Positions 38,284-51,300 of a stretch of 64,000 nucleotides of DNA are shown in pieces. Position numbers and translations under genes: made by a program. The notes below the pieces were generated by a model, which was given only the letters and a program-made list of their open reading frames with translations, did no database searches and was not told the DNA's origin. This DNA comes from Stercorarius parasiticus. Taxonomy: Eukaryota > Chordata > Aves > Charadriiformes > Stercorariidae. Within the stretch, counting starts at the first letter, position 1, and each line of letters starts with the position of its first letter. The DNA lies in assembly GCA_013396915.1 (NCBI GenBank), contig VWZL01000584.1, positions 6,409-70,408 on the forward strand, given 5' to 3'.

Positions 38284-40000
38284 TGGGGGGTAACTCTGAC
38301 ATTCCTGCGTATGTGGCATGGAGCACACCTGCAACACTAACCCATGGTGCCTCAGTAGCCTGTAGTCTCTGGGTTCACATAGTTTCCATATTGCTCCCAA
38401 CTAAAAGCTCATTTGAAGGTGGATAATCTGACTTCCCCTTTACAAACTGATTGTGGAAATGATGTGGAAAACAAAATGCAAAAATTATGCTTTTAAAACA
38501 GATATGGGTTAATTGGGACAGCATCTAGCTAACAATAAGTTTTTGTCTGGATAATTAAGCAACCATACCACAAATACACCAGAACACCAGCATTGGAGTC
38601 TGAAAAATAGTTTATTCCATTCGCTCTCTTTTGGATCCTGTTAGGCAGCACATACCTGCCTACCAGGTGACTATTTGCAGTGCATTAAGAGATTTTTCTT
38701 CCTGCTGCTCTTTGCTGCAACAATAACCTAATAGTTGTTTTACCTTTTGCACACGTATGTTAACCCGTCAAGGGGCAAGTGGGAACTGGCTCCCAGCTGG
38801 GCATTTGATTTTGAATGGGCTTAAGCCAAATGGCTGCTCTTGTAGTGATAGTCGGAAAATATCACTTTTTTGTCTTATTCTGTTGTGGACAGCCAGCTGG
38901 CAGTTCTTCGCACGTTGGAATTTCAATGGACTCCTGGCAGCAGTTTCTCACTTATCCCTCAAAGGAGTGGCACACTGTCTTACAATGTCATTTTGTTATA
39001 GTTTATTTCTTGCACAATGGGCAACATTGACAGGGATATTTGCAAATTCTTAAATATTCTGGCATCTCACTGGTAAAACCAGTAGATTACCATTTCAGTT
39101 TGAAAGAGCTTCAAACAAGATTTTATACCTTCCAGCCTTGATATGTGGAAAACCAAAAGTAACCTGGTTATCTTTGTGAACTCCTTTTAAGAAGTCAATA
39201 TTTATGAGTAACAAGTGAACAGTGAGCCTAATCCTTCAGACTTCAATGACCAGTTCTCCTAAGAACGATGCCTTTTACCTAAATAATCTTAATAATTGCT
39301 TTTCAGATATTTTGATACTTGGATCAGGAAAACGATTCAGAGTGCACGTGCACACCACAGCACGTATGCAGTAAATACAAATTTGGTCATATGCTTCATA
39401 TGAAAAAAAATAGTAATCTACCAATACACTTGTTAAGATGTCCATATAATTTGGAGGATCTTGTGACAATTTTAATATAATCACTCATTTCTGGTCATGT
39501 CTGGTCATGTCAGTTCTTCAGTAATGATTAGAACTATGAGCATAAAAGAAAGAAAGAAATGTTGAGGTTTATCAGTAAAGGGGTATACATGATTTCCAGT
39601 CTATGTACAGATCAAACAGGAGGTTTTTCACTGTCGTGTTACTATGCATGTAAACTCTTTAATTGTGCAGTGATCTGTGGCATGAACTGGACTCTAAAAT
39701 GGTGAATTGTTTGTCGTGCATTTTTTTGTGTGTGAGTTTCTCACCTCATCCCTGAATACCATATCATGTAGGCATGGTCCTGTGGGAAGATGAAGAAAGC
39801 AAGTAATGTATTTGTCTAATTCCTCACCTAGCAAGGCTTCCTACACAAGTTTATTAATATTTCATTGTTTCTTTAGCAGAGTTCTTTTCACACTTCTGTG
39901 TTCTCTCTTATTTACAACTGAGGAACATGGGCTCTTTTATGTTATTCATTAACAGACATTTATTTGACAAATGCTAGTGGTTGTTGTTTTTTTCATGCAG
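38284..40000. other. Non-coding sequence, small direct repeat
   Basis: CTGGTCATGT is repeated twice head to tail at 39491-39510. A passage near 39215-39256 (GAGCCTAATCCTTCAGACTTCAATG, described in parts) resembles the old palindromic repeat. A possible splice acceptor closes this interval: a T/G-rich stretch followed by TTTCATGCAG ending at 40000. Confidence 0.4.
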
Positions 40001-40099
40001 AACTTCTGTGCTGCAAAGACTCTGCTGGCTACTTGCTTGAAGGGTGTTAATGCAACAGGAGGAATACTTGAAAGAGTCTATTTCCCATCTGCCTCCAAG
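40001..40099 (+). other. Exon-like open segment, very tentative
   Basis: The segment follows TTTCATGCAG and ends CTCCAAG before GCAAGT, which matches the strong consensus that GC-type donors usually show (AAG before GCAAGT). It is 99 bases, a multiple of three, and open in one frame, giving 33 residues that begin NFCAAKTLLATCLKG and contain GVNATGG. I do not recognise the peptide. Chance occurrence of such a segment in 64 kb is quite likely. An alternative is a spliced non-coding exon or simply intron sequence. Confidence 0.15.
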
Positions 40100-42443
40100 G
40101 CAAGTTGGTTCAATCCATATTTGAACACAAGTAAGCAAATCCCTTCATTTCATCATAGGAAGAAATGAGACATTTATTAGCCCAGGATCATATAGTCTAC
40201 TGAATGTATGTATTACCTGGATGGAAAGAGGTGGTCTTGGTCACCATATGAAGCACAGGGAGATGTTGGTTTAATTATACAAAGCAGTAAGAAATTCACT
40301 AAAGGATATCCAGGTTGACCTTGTCCAAGTCACAAGTGAGGCACAGACTGTATGAATAATAGCAACTGAAGGAGTTAATTGCTTCTGCAGTGTGACAATA
40401 ATAATATATGCTTATTTTGTCATTGGCAATGGAAACTGTAACTATAGCTGACAGATCTGCTTCCTCACACCCAGGTTTTGCAATGGAAATACTTTAAGGG
40501 CAAGCCACATACTTAGAAAGCCCTCAGGAGTCACAGGTGGTTTTGAATCTTGATTGGTGGACTTGAGTTGCTATTTTTGGTCATAGTTGCACATTATTTG
40601 CATTGCCTTGCCTTTCTTTTTTAAATGGAAGCTGTACTGGTAACCAATGCTTTCGATGGATTTTAACTCCTGTCATAAGGCAAAGGTACAAGTCATCAGA
40701 ATTCCAACTCAGGTGTTATGTCTGGACCTAGAAATGTGATTTTAATTTCACATGACTTTTGCTTATCAGTTCACATCAGTTTTGTATACGTATTTTGTTA
40801 CTCTGTTAATACCTGAAGTAGTATTATTTCAATGTTGGTGAAGAACACTGTGCACTTTTAAACAAATCATACCTTCCTTATGATACACAGGACTACTCTT
40901 GGCTCACTCTCAGCTCAACCAGATAGTGACCAGAAGGAAAACCTTGCCTGGGCTAACCAAGCTTAGTAATACATCATAGCTCAAAGGGCTGTGAACTGAA
41001 TACTCAGGTCGGACATGCAGTCAGCAGTGTGTATGCAGCAGCAGGAAGAAAATACCTTCTAGGAATTTTTTTTTTTAACTAACTTAGTGATATTAAAATG
41101 ACTATTTTATTCACATGCTGATCTTCACATTAAGACATTTTCCTGATCATTCGTTTAATTTCATAGTGCTAATTCCATACACATATCATGCGCCTTACTT
41201 AAGCAAAACAAAAACCCCAACAACCCTGAACTATGTATTTGATAATCAACCAGCAGAACTCTACTGTATGTGTTCATCTTGTCTAAATGCTAAACTAAAC
41301 GCAAAACTTCTGTTCTCTGACTTCCAGGAGCTAGGCTGAGCAGTGGGGGTTTCAATTAAAAACCACAGGAAAGGAAAGGAATATGTCAATAAAACCACAG
41401 ACTTGTAAGTACTGCATACTAGTTTGCAAACAAACACAGCAAGCATTCTGAGTATGAGTCTATTACTGTAAATTTAGACTGAATGCATGATGTTGAAGGT
41501 GACTGTCCCAGCATGATCTTTCTTCATTTCATGTATAGTGAAATGCTCTCTAGCTTTACATTCAATAGCTTGATCTAGTCAGTCTGCAATGAGACTATTA
41601 CTAGCAGAGGAAAATACCATGAAGAGGAGAATGGCTTGAGCCAAATTAGCAATGTTTTGTTCTATTTCAAAAGAAAATGAGAACTGTAAAGGAGAGAGTA
41701 GAAGGTGAAAAAAAAAGATAAATTCGTGAATTGATTCTAAGGCAATATCCTACGTGAGATTTTAAATGTAGACATCACTTGAATAGAAATGTAAATGCCA
41801 TGATTTGCATTATAAAGCTTTGTTAAATAATAACTGTCAGTAGAACAGATTATGTTGATAATTAATTAGTTACAGACTGGGTGCAGTCACTTTTTAAAAA
41901 GGTTGCATTAGGGATCACATATTTTATAGTGAAGAAATCTTGAATAAGAATAGCGGAGGTGAAAAAAATCTATAAACGATTTAGAATTCATAAAAAAATA
42001 TATACTCTAATGCATTTTTTTAAAATACAGTGCACCCTATGGTGCTTTTATTGCTCTCATATTAAAGAGAGGAACCGGTAAGAGAAAAACAATGTAGTTT
42101 ACCTAATTAAGTGAGCAAAATGCAGCTTAAATTTACAGAAGGTTAATAACTAACATTAAATGTATTGGCTCCACATTATGTTTGAACTGTTAATAAAGTG
42201 AACTCACTGACTGCTCAAGTATTACAATTATTTCTCAACTAATGAAGAAATGAAAAGGGGAAACCTAGTAGCAGAAAAAGTGCACAAATATTCAACTGAT
42301 GTTTTTCCACTTCAGCAGTCATTTCTTTTTGCAACTCTTTCCTAAACAGTAAAAAAAGCCACAAAGGATAGAAAGGACATCTGCTTTGAAATTTTATGCT
42401 GAGGTTCTTGTCTATGTAGAAGCTGAGCTGCTGATTTAATAGA
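40100..42443. other. Non-coding sequence, no gene seen
   Basis: No recognised repeat apart from short A or T tracts (for example 41067-41075). Open frames are short and featureless. Confidence 0.5.
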
Positions 42444-42564
42444 GATTTTCAAAGGTGGTCAGCACTGACCGAATTCTGCTGCTTTTAAAATCTCTTGGTA
42501 TTTACCAATGTCTTCAACAGGACTGGAGTCAACCAAAAGCTGAACACTTTTGAAAAGTCTGGGT
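42444..42564. repeat. Old palindromic interspersed repeat
   Basis: The left end, GATTTTCAAAGGTGGTCAGC, and the right end, GCTGAACACTTTTGAAAAGT, are imperfect reverse complements about 80 bases apart. The layout resembles an old amniote repeat family whose copies read TTTTCA..GTGCTCAGCAC at one end, a CATTGACTTCAATGG centre, and GTGCTGAGCAC..TGAAAA at the other. The structure suggests a non-autonomous DNA element with terminal inverted repeats, but I cannot name the family. Confidence 0.5.
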
Positions 42565-43982
42565 TTCATCTTATTCCCAAAAATGTAAAAGGTTATGGGT
42601 AATACAGAATTATGTTCAGCTCCTATCTGAAAATTGCGGTGGGGACATGCTCTAATGATTTTTCACATACTTAGTTTTTTAAATTGTGAACTGTTCTGTC
42701 CAAATCAATGTGGAGGTCTTTGCAGGACATGTGAAATGTCAACACACCGCATAAATATAAACAGGTGCCTGACAGTCACTGAAGATTAGAGCCCTGCAAT
42801 GTATGTTTTCAGATTACATGGGCTCAAGAATGTGCTGCCATAATCCAAGGAGTAGTTGCTATTTTATGACTGTGAAGCCTAACTATTTGAAGAAGTGATG
42901 CTGGTGATTCTGGGCTAAATCCTATTTAATCTGGCTTCTAAGATGCTTGGTGCCAGGCAAAGAGAGCCCAGGCTGTAAGAATGGTAAGGAGAGATGGCAG
43001 AGTATACACCTATGTCATTCAAGGAAAGAAAAGTGCACGCTCTACCTAAACGTAGAGCTATTAATGTGTCTCAGTATGCATGCCACAGCGTGAGTTCTGA
43101 TCTGATGTTGAAATCTGCCCTTAGCTGACTTAGCTGAAAATAGCCAAATCATTTAGTCTAAGATGTCAAAGATAACCACATATGATGGTAAGTGGATCTC
43201 TCTCCTGTGTCCTCTCAGTTAGAGGAAATTAATTTCTCCTAAATGTGTTAATGCAAACAGTCATCTTGATTCAGAGGGAGCTTGGCAGCAGAAAAGGGGC
43301 TGCAGAGCCTTAACACCCCTTACTGGCCCTTCCCAGCATTCTACCCTGAGAACTCCCACTCCACGTACCTTCTCAAAAACCTTTATAGCTGCTGCTACTT
43401 TCTTAGTTCTCAGGTTTTTTCATTGAATAAGTATAAGAAGGGCAGGGTGAAGGTCTGGGAAAGGAGATCAAGAAGAGTTTTTAGGGAAAGACAGCAGAGG
43501 TGAAGGAAAAAGGAAGAGGAAGTGGAAGTACAACATAAATGGGTGGTGTTCTGAAGAACACATTAGTCTAATAGTTGGAGGCATGGAAAGTTTATAAAGC
43601 CTACTTGAAATCAGGAGTTGTGATTCAGCTGTAGTTTAATGACTATTTTGTAGAGCATGAGGGCATATATTCTTTCATTGTGTTTTTGGTTTCTACACGT
43701 GGTAAAGGTTTCTGATATCATATACTGATATGAAATCTTATCATTGTATACAGAGGTGTATTAAAATACACGGCTTCCGGTTTTAAATCATCTCATTTGT
43801 TTCCAGGTCTGAACTCATCACTCAGTGTGGTCTGCTGCTAACATACTGCCTGATGGAGACGGGTGTTGTATGATGGCTAGACTACAGGGTAGTTTTTGGA
43901 ATCCTCATTTGTTTCTGTTTGTTGTAGTTTTGGATAGGCAGATATTTAACTGGCATCATTCTTAAGGGTGTAAAACGTTAAG
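42565..43982. other. Non-coding sequence, no gene seen
   Basis: No gene or repeat recognised. The 73-codon frame at 43282-43503 ends in a basic, purine-rich stretch and shows no domain. Confidence 0.5.
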
Positions 43983-44062
43983 AATTTTCCCTTAAACTTC
44001 CATTAAACTCAGTGAAAAATCTCTCATTGACTTAAATGAGAGTTGAATTAGGCCTTTTGAAA
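43983..44062. repeat. Old palindromic repeat fragment
   Basis: CTCTCATT and AATGAGAG form a perfect 8-bp inverted repeat around GACTTA. The flanks AACTCAGTGAAAAAT and AGTTGAATTAGGCC match the pattern GTCAATGG-AAAACTCCCATTGACTTCAATGGGAGTTG-ATCAGGCC of the old amniote repeat. It is probably related to the 42444 copy. Confidence 0.5.
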
Positions 44063-47000
44063 TTATATGCAAAAATAACTATTTCCACTGTTTGTCATCC
44101 ACTTTCTTTCTCAACTGACAGCTGAACCTAGAAGGTATTGAGTGTAATTATTAAATGTAATCAGCTTCCACTCAGTGCTAAGTTCCTCCAAGAATTTTCC
44201 ATCTCCTTGCATGATTAAACCTTGGATTTACCTATTTCTCACCCTGAAAAAGAATAAACTAAATGTTAATAATGGACAATTAAAACAACAAGAAAGAAGA
44301 AAGGAAACATAAAACAAAGGATTTTTACACATTAGAAGGTAGATGAATTGTCAGTAACCAGCAAGATAAATGAGAGATACAAGAAACCCATGTCATTTTC
44401 TGAACTTTACATACCATCACTCATTCCTTTGCAGAGGCAAAAATCTATTTGAGAGACATGAATATAACCCTGCAGAAGATTACTGTAAAAGACCATGCTT
44501 AAACAAAGAATACAATGTCAACTAATTAATTTTAATTTAATCAACTCACTTCTATGGGTGCACGTTGCTGTGATTATTCAACTGATTTTTGGATGACAGT
44601 TATGATGAGTGAATGGTGATGAATGTGTACCACTTATGAATCTAAAGCACAAAACACTTTAACATGTACTGTGCTTTAATAATGGGAAAGATACCTTGAG
44701 CATGCAAGAATTTGGATACAATGTGTCTTAGTGCTTCAATGATCTTACTTTGGGCAAAGTTGTCTAATTGCGTATATATTACATAGCTGTATAGTTGTAG
44801 GTAATTGCAGTTCTTTCCTTTTCTTTTTTTGTTTCCTTTTCTTTCTTTGCTTCCTTTTATAATCTCAAGGGACCTTAAAGTTACATACATGAATCTGTGA
44901 AAAAAAGCAGCAGATTCCAGAAGGACCATGAACACATCCTCAGTATGTGAATCGTCCGACTGGCTGAAACTCTATGGTATATATCACTCCAAATTGTGCT
45001 AAATTTCACTCATTTCACAGATCCAGTTGTATTTTGTGGTATTACAATGGCTGTCCCTTGCCTCTTTCTTGCAGTATAAGGAAGGCAACTGTCACCAGGG
45101 TCCACTCAGAAGTGCCCTTTCATTGATCTGACATCAGTTCTGCTACTCCCGATCTTGTGAGACCCCATTCTGAAGTCCAGTTATGGTCTGTCAAAATTAG
45201 TCTTCTCAGACATACCATGAAAGCAATCCCAAAGACTTACTCAATATATAAATCGCAGGTTAGAAATCCAGAGCAAAACAGGCTTTTTGGTAGAATTTCT
45301 TCTTTAAAATGGAACATCCTATTGCTGTTTTTTTAAGCTGAATCTCTTAGAACTAAAATCTATTCCCTTTGAATTCAGGATGGGTAAATTACTCAAAGAA
45401 TTTTTTCTGTAAAATTTCAATGCCCTTTTTCCTGAGTGCAATTACAGTGATGATTAACGAATGCAGCAGTATGGATAAGCAAATGTATAATTCATATGAA
45501 CGTACCTGGTCAGAGCTAGGGATTTCTTTTTCTCTCATTCTTTATAAATGGAACAGAGATTCTATCTTCTTAAGCCTTCTTGCTCTTCCTTATTTCACAA
45601 ATGAAACACTTAATTTAAATAATATCAAAATGACATAATAAGTTTTGAGAACTTTCATTTTATATTTTTGACTGAAGCTATTCTTTGAATATTTTCTCAT
45701 TTTTCTCCAAGCACCGTTTACCACCACTTGGCAAAATTTACCCAGCTGTATAGCTTAGTGTTGTGTTGTTTTTGTAAAGTATGTAAAATGCTCTGAGGCT
45801 ATAAAATGTAACATGAGATCTTACTGTTGTTCCTTTGTTTTGATTTCAGGTCATTTCCCATTGACTTCCACTGACTTTGAATAGGAATTCAGCTTTTTCC
45901 AGCTGTAATTGTTCTGCAAAGGCAAAAGAGTGAGTAATAAGAATAAGCAGTGTTTGACATCTGCACAGGCATTCCTAGGCCTACAGAAAAATAAATAATA
46001 ATCATCAGTCCTTTTTTTCATGGTGCATAAGATGCAAATAACACTCTCTCTTCTCTGTTTGAGAAGCATAACTCTTCTGGATTAATCCTAAATTGGAGTG
46101 CATATTAATTATACTGGTTAGTTGCAAGAAACCTTTTTCTCCAGGCGCATTAAATCTATATCTGGTATGTACTCTAGTGATGGTTAAGGATACTTATTGT
46201 AATTACATAATCTCGTTCTGAGATCAGTCAAAAGTAGTCTGGGTTCCAAGGCTAAAGCATGCAGGAGTGCCCAGTATCTCTAAAAGCAAAAAAAATGGAG
46301 GGTTGAAAAGACTGCCTTGCACTGTTATATTTTCTGTGTGTATCTATTAAAGTGGTTTCTTTTATGGAAGATTTTCTATGTAAATACTGCTTCAACTATC
46401 TACTGGAAACATACGTATACATCCTTATTTACAGAAAGGTACAGACTTTTTCTCAGTCAACAAAGCAAAATCTCTGCTATAACTTTCAATATTCATTAAT
46501 GGGCCTGGGTTTGGGCATTTTAGCACAAGCTCTGCATTACAGTAAGCCATTTTCATATATCTTTTGTATCCTTTTTGTTCATGTTATGTAGCTGGGAAAG
46601 CCCGCATGCCAGTTCTCCTCTCCAGGAATAGTCTATTTGTTTGAGTAAAAGAGAACATTGTAAATGTGCTGAAAGCAAAACTGGAAAAATAGATATTGGC
46701 CAAAAACTAGAAACCTAGACCACAGAACTTCAGGGCTACAATCATATAAATAGCCTCATATTCTGGTTTAAATTCCAAGGTGAAATCAAGAAAACAAAAG
46801 TATTGTATACATCTATATTTTAAGTTGTGTAATCATGTTATTATCTGAAACTAATACCATGCTGTTAAAATTTAGATAAAGTGTCCTGCAATGCATACAA
46901 AATGTTCATTTGTTGAAGGCCATTAAGTTAATTTCCTGGGAACAAGATTAAATGCAAGGCATTTACATAATCATTAGTTGTGAGGTGTAGAATAGATAAT

Positions 47001-47840
47001 TAAATATTCCACCACATTAATTTATATTTAATTAACTGTGCTTCCATGATCCTTCTGCCTGAATATTAATATTGTGTAAATAAACAATTAGGATGCATGC
47101 TCACTTCGCAAAAGCTTTATTGTAAAAAAAGTGATCAAAGAAATTCTATGAAATCTACTTAAATTAATAAACACTTAAAGGTTTTGTAAAGCAGAGTTGT
47201 CAGTCTTGAAAGTTTTGCTAAATAGCTCCAAGTACTATGATTTTTAACACTTTAATTCTTCAAGTGTTCAGTGCAGTGGAGTTGCCATAACAAACATTTA
47301 ATTACAGTATTTCCTATTCTGCATTTCACAACATCTCATTTATATTGGTTAACATACATAAAAGCTAGTAAAGCATGAGGAATGAACTTTGCATTAAGTT
47401 TGGAAAAGACCGTAAAGCCATAGGAAATGAATGAACATAATATTTTCTAGTAAAGAAATGCAGTTTTAGAGCTCCTGTTTTCATATTAAAGGGAAATAAT
47501 TTGAAAGCACTCAGACAACACCAGAGAAAACTTTTTTTTTCTTTCCTTTGAAAAAATATGTTCTCACCAGAAGCATTTTCAGCTGTATAAATAGATGAAC
47601 AACATACAAAAGGCTGAACTGAAATTTGGAGCATGTTTTATTTCATATAAATGTAAGTTAGTTGTTGCTATTGGCCTATAAAGACTCATCTGATACTGTC
47701 TTCTATTTTGGTAGGAATACCTCTAGGAATTACCTGTACTCTAATATACCCCTTAGAGATGTATACAGTGGTATTTTGACAAATGGAAAAGAAGTATCGT
47801 AGCATAACGATAGGGAGAAGATACCTGTGGAAACCTATCT
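44063..47840. other. Non-coding sequence with pyrimidine tract
   Basis: A pyrimidine-rich tract, mostly CTTT and CCTTTT units, covers 44811-44858. A trace of the old palindromic repeat (TTCCCATTGACTTCC) lies near 45846-45890. The interval 46900-47110 is repeat-free and rich in TAATTA/ATTAAT cores. No gene was seen. Confidence 0.45.
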
Positions 47841-48365
47841 GGGCTGCATCAAGCGAAGTGTGGCCAGCAGGTTAAGGGAGGTAATTCTGCCCCTCTACTC
47901 TGCTCTTGTGAGACCCAACCTGGAGTACTGCATCCAGACCCAACCATCCAGTACTGCACCTCTTCTGTGAGGACAGGCTGAGAGTTGGGGTTGTTCAGCC
48001 TGGAGAAGAGAAAGCTCTGGGGAGACCTTGTTGTGGTATTTCAGAACTTAAAGGGGGCCTACAGAAAAGATGGGGACAAACTTTTGAGCAGGGCCTATTG
48101 TGATAGCACAAGGGGTAATGGCTTTAAATTAAAAGAGGGTAGATTTAGGCTAGATGTAAGGAGGACGTTTTTTTACAATGAGGGTGGTGAGACATTGGCC
48201 CAGGTTGCCAATGGTGGTAGATGCCCCATCCCTGGAAACATTCCAGGTCAGACTGGACAGGGCTCTGAGCAACCTGATCTAGTTGAAGATGTCCCTGCCC
48301 ATTGCAGGGGAGGTTGGACTAGATGACCTTTAAAGGTCCCTTCCAACCCAAACTATTCTATGATT
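47841..48365 (+). mobile_element. CR1 LINE 3' fragment, sense orientation
   Basis: The sequence runs through the 3' part of an avian CR1: GGGCTGCATCAAGCGAAGTG, AACCTGGAGTACTGCATCCA, TTCAGCCTGGAGAAGAGAAA, CTCTGGGGAGACCTT, AGGCTAGATGTAAGGAGGA, CATCCCTGGAAACATTCCAG, GGTTGGACTAGATGACCTTT and GGTCCCTTCCAACCCAAACT, ending TTCTATGATT at 48365. It is 5'-truncated. The 113-codon frame at 47985-48326 is a translation of this largely non-coding part and is not a host gene. The CATCCAGACC..AACC-ATCCAGTACTGCACC passage suggests a small internal rearrangement of the usual text. It is the only CR1 in the window on the + strand. Confidence 0.93.
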
Positions 48366-51300
48366 AACTAACCATGCCTTCCTGCCTCCACTTTTGAAAC
48401 CAATCTAATGATTATAGCATACATAGGATCAGCTTGCATGGTCACACAAAAATGTCTGACCAAGTCATTGCAAATCACGTAGTTGCTAGAAGTGACCCCA
48501 GAGTAAGGTAGGGTGCATGGTTGGGAGTGGAAGAGGAACAAGATCACCTCTTCATACAGCTGCCTGCATTAGAATGGTTCCAGTGCACTGTGAAACTGCA
48601 CCCAATCAATATGTTTTTCTCTCGCTGTGTGATGGGAATTCCATGTTTTCTTCTTCAAGGTTTATTTCTAAAACAAGAAGGTTTATTCAAAAACAAAAAC
48701 ATGCTAACCTTGCTTTGAAGGCAATGATTTTCCAAGTAAGTGCAAAAGATATTTAAATATTCTGTCTTTCAGATTTTCATTAGTACCTTTGAGGTTTGAT
48801 ATTACAATTTTATAAGATGCAGATGGCACTATTTTTCCTCACAGATTAATTTTAAAAGCTGTTTGGAGTAGACTGTTACTCAGAATAAAAGTTGGAAGTT
48901 TTGATAAAAATTTATAATATTAAATGGAAGTGTACTGAGTAACACAAGACAATAAATTACATCTGTTATGAAGACTGGTATAGTAGTAAAATGGTGTTTT
49001 CTGTATATCAGGAGAAACGTGGAAGGAACATGTAGTGAGTTGTGAAGGCAGAGTATTGCCACTTGAGGTTTTAAACAGTGTACTCCCTGAAAATACCAAG
49101 CTGAGGTGATTCATGGATGTTAGACAATCTTCCTCCTTTTTGCAGTAGCACGAATAAGGTCACGAAGGTCAGGAGGAAAAAGAATAAAGAATATCTCCAA
49201 ATAAATTGAAAGTAGGCAGTGGGCATAGAACAGGCGAAGGCTGTGGTAGAAATGGAGAGCATCAATTAGTAAAGGCACACCACAACATGCATGCTGCTGG
49301 CTAGTTGAAATAAAAGTTAGGAAACAGGAAACAGTAGAAACTGGTTAAAACAAAGGAGGATAAGGCTGTTTTTCTAACCACCCATAAAAATAAATGTAAA
49401 GAAAATGTAGTCGATATAATGCATTTCTAAATAAAACTAGAGAACCAGAAAAAAAATAATTAAAGAGCTAGGCTCAGAGCTGATGTAAAGGTGGCCTGGT
49501 GGTTACCATCTGACATTCCTGTCCAGTGTGAGGGAACTAATAGTAACCAACTGGACAGAATAACAGTATCTTAGCAAATATGTGTAGGACTACCAGAGTG
49601 GTGTCATAATCCTAATGGATCTCAGTGGGTACTTATAAAAGTAATGCTGTGTAGTCTGAGGATGTAGCTTTTGAGTAGGATAATTTTATTTTAATATAAA
49701 TGAACACCGTCATTTCTAGCTTTGTTGTACTTGTTCCAGAAATTAACCGTTATTCATGCAGAGACTCATTGTCAAAGAAGGGGGTAAAAAAGCTATCCTC
49801 AGTGGTTTTTGAAGTGATTCTTGATAACTGAATGGACACAAGTCTATGGAATGTGTAGTAAGAACAGCACAGAGAGGTCCAGAGTCAGGAAAGAATGCTA
49901 AATTAATAAGTCTTCGTCCAGAAAAAAGTTTTTGAGTATGATCTTGTTGGCTTTGTTCTTTGGAGTATCTCAAAATGGCCAGGCCCTTAGGATCAGAATT
50001 CCTGAATTCTAATTCTATCACCGCTACTATTTCATTAGCTGTGACAGTTTGACAGACTGATAAAGGCACTGAAAATTACTAGATCTTCATTAACATCTGA
50101 AGAGGCTGTAGTATTTGTGGGAATTTTTTACTGTGAGTGATTAATGATGCATCCGTTAAGTCTTAATCCACCCCTAAAAATGGAGGATTCTCAAGCCTTA
50201 CCCAAGAACAATGCCGTGAGGCTTACCGTTTCTTACAGACTTGTGCAATATCAACTAATAGAAACTGCTAATGCAAAGTAATGCCTGTGCAGTCTTATCT
50301 AGGAGAAGCTTTTAATGCAAAGTATTAAAACCTATAATGAGAGAACTAAAGACTATTTCTCTGTAATATACTATATTATAAAAAATGCTGTTCATTAGAG
50401 TCCTCTTTCATGAACATTTTTGGCATAGGATGTTTTGCAGAGACATAGAAGTGCATTATATTGATTTCCACTGCTGTGCTGACTAATATCATATAGTTAA
50501 GTATGTCTTTTAAACTTAAGACTATATATTACTGCTTCTGAAAATGTACCATATTCTTGGTAGTTACTGATGCTCTGAGTCTTGTAATGCAATTATCTTG
50601 AGACAAGATGATCCTGTGGTAAGATTATCCCCTAAAAAGATTATCTTCTGACACAGTCAGCCTCTGAAAAGATTATCTGTAGAGATGATGTTGATAATTA
50701 GCTAGGGATGTGGAAGACTGATCTAGAAAATGTAACGAGGGCAAACTAGGCTGAGCACTTAGTTGAACCTCAACTCTGTATGAAAGTTTGGAGTATATTA
50801 AATTGTATGTACATGAGGCTTCAGACTGACTTTCAGATGGGGGCTGGTGGGGAAAAAAGCACGAGCAATTTGTTTTGCAAATCTTAGAACTGGACATTTC
50901 TACTTTAATTAGTCAATCTAGCATTCATTGTAGGATCTAGTTAAAGAAATGTTTCTATTTTCACTGAAATAGATTAAAAACTGTTGTATTCATTTCATGG
51001 CAAGTCTGGATACTACTTAGCTTAAAACACATAGTACGCACGTGGAATCTGAAATAATTGATTGATTATTTTTGCCTGATAATTGCTATTCATCAGAAAC
51101 ATTTTCCAGTTGCAAAAACAATGCCATGCTTGGTGTTTTCTTTTAACGGTGTGAAAAGATCAGTGATCTTAACTTCCTTTGTACGTTTGCTTACCAAATG
51201 CACTGATTCTTGATACTACATGAAGGATACTAACATGAGCATCCTAATACAGGATCCTCCTACAGTGAGTAAAAAGAAAAGGGTTTTACTGTTTCCAAGG

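Noticed and set aside
47985..48326. 113-codon plus-strand open frame
   Set aside because: It is within the + strand CR1 copy and corresponds to CR1 3' sequence that also appears, reversed, at 29373-29573.
49985..50075. MIR SINE, plus strand
   Set aside because: Partial resemblance only. Mentioned in the interval note but not strong enough for its own entry.
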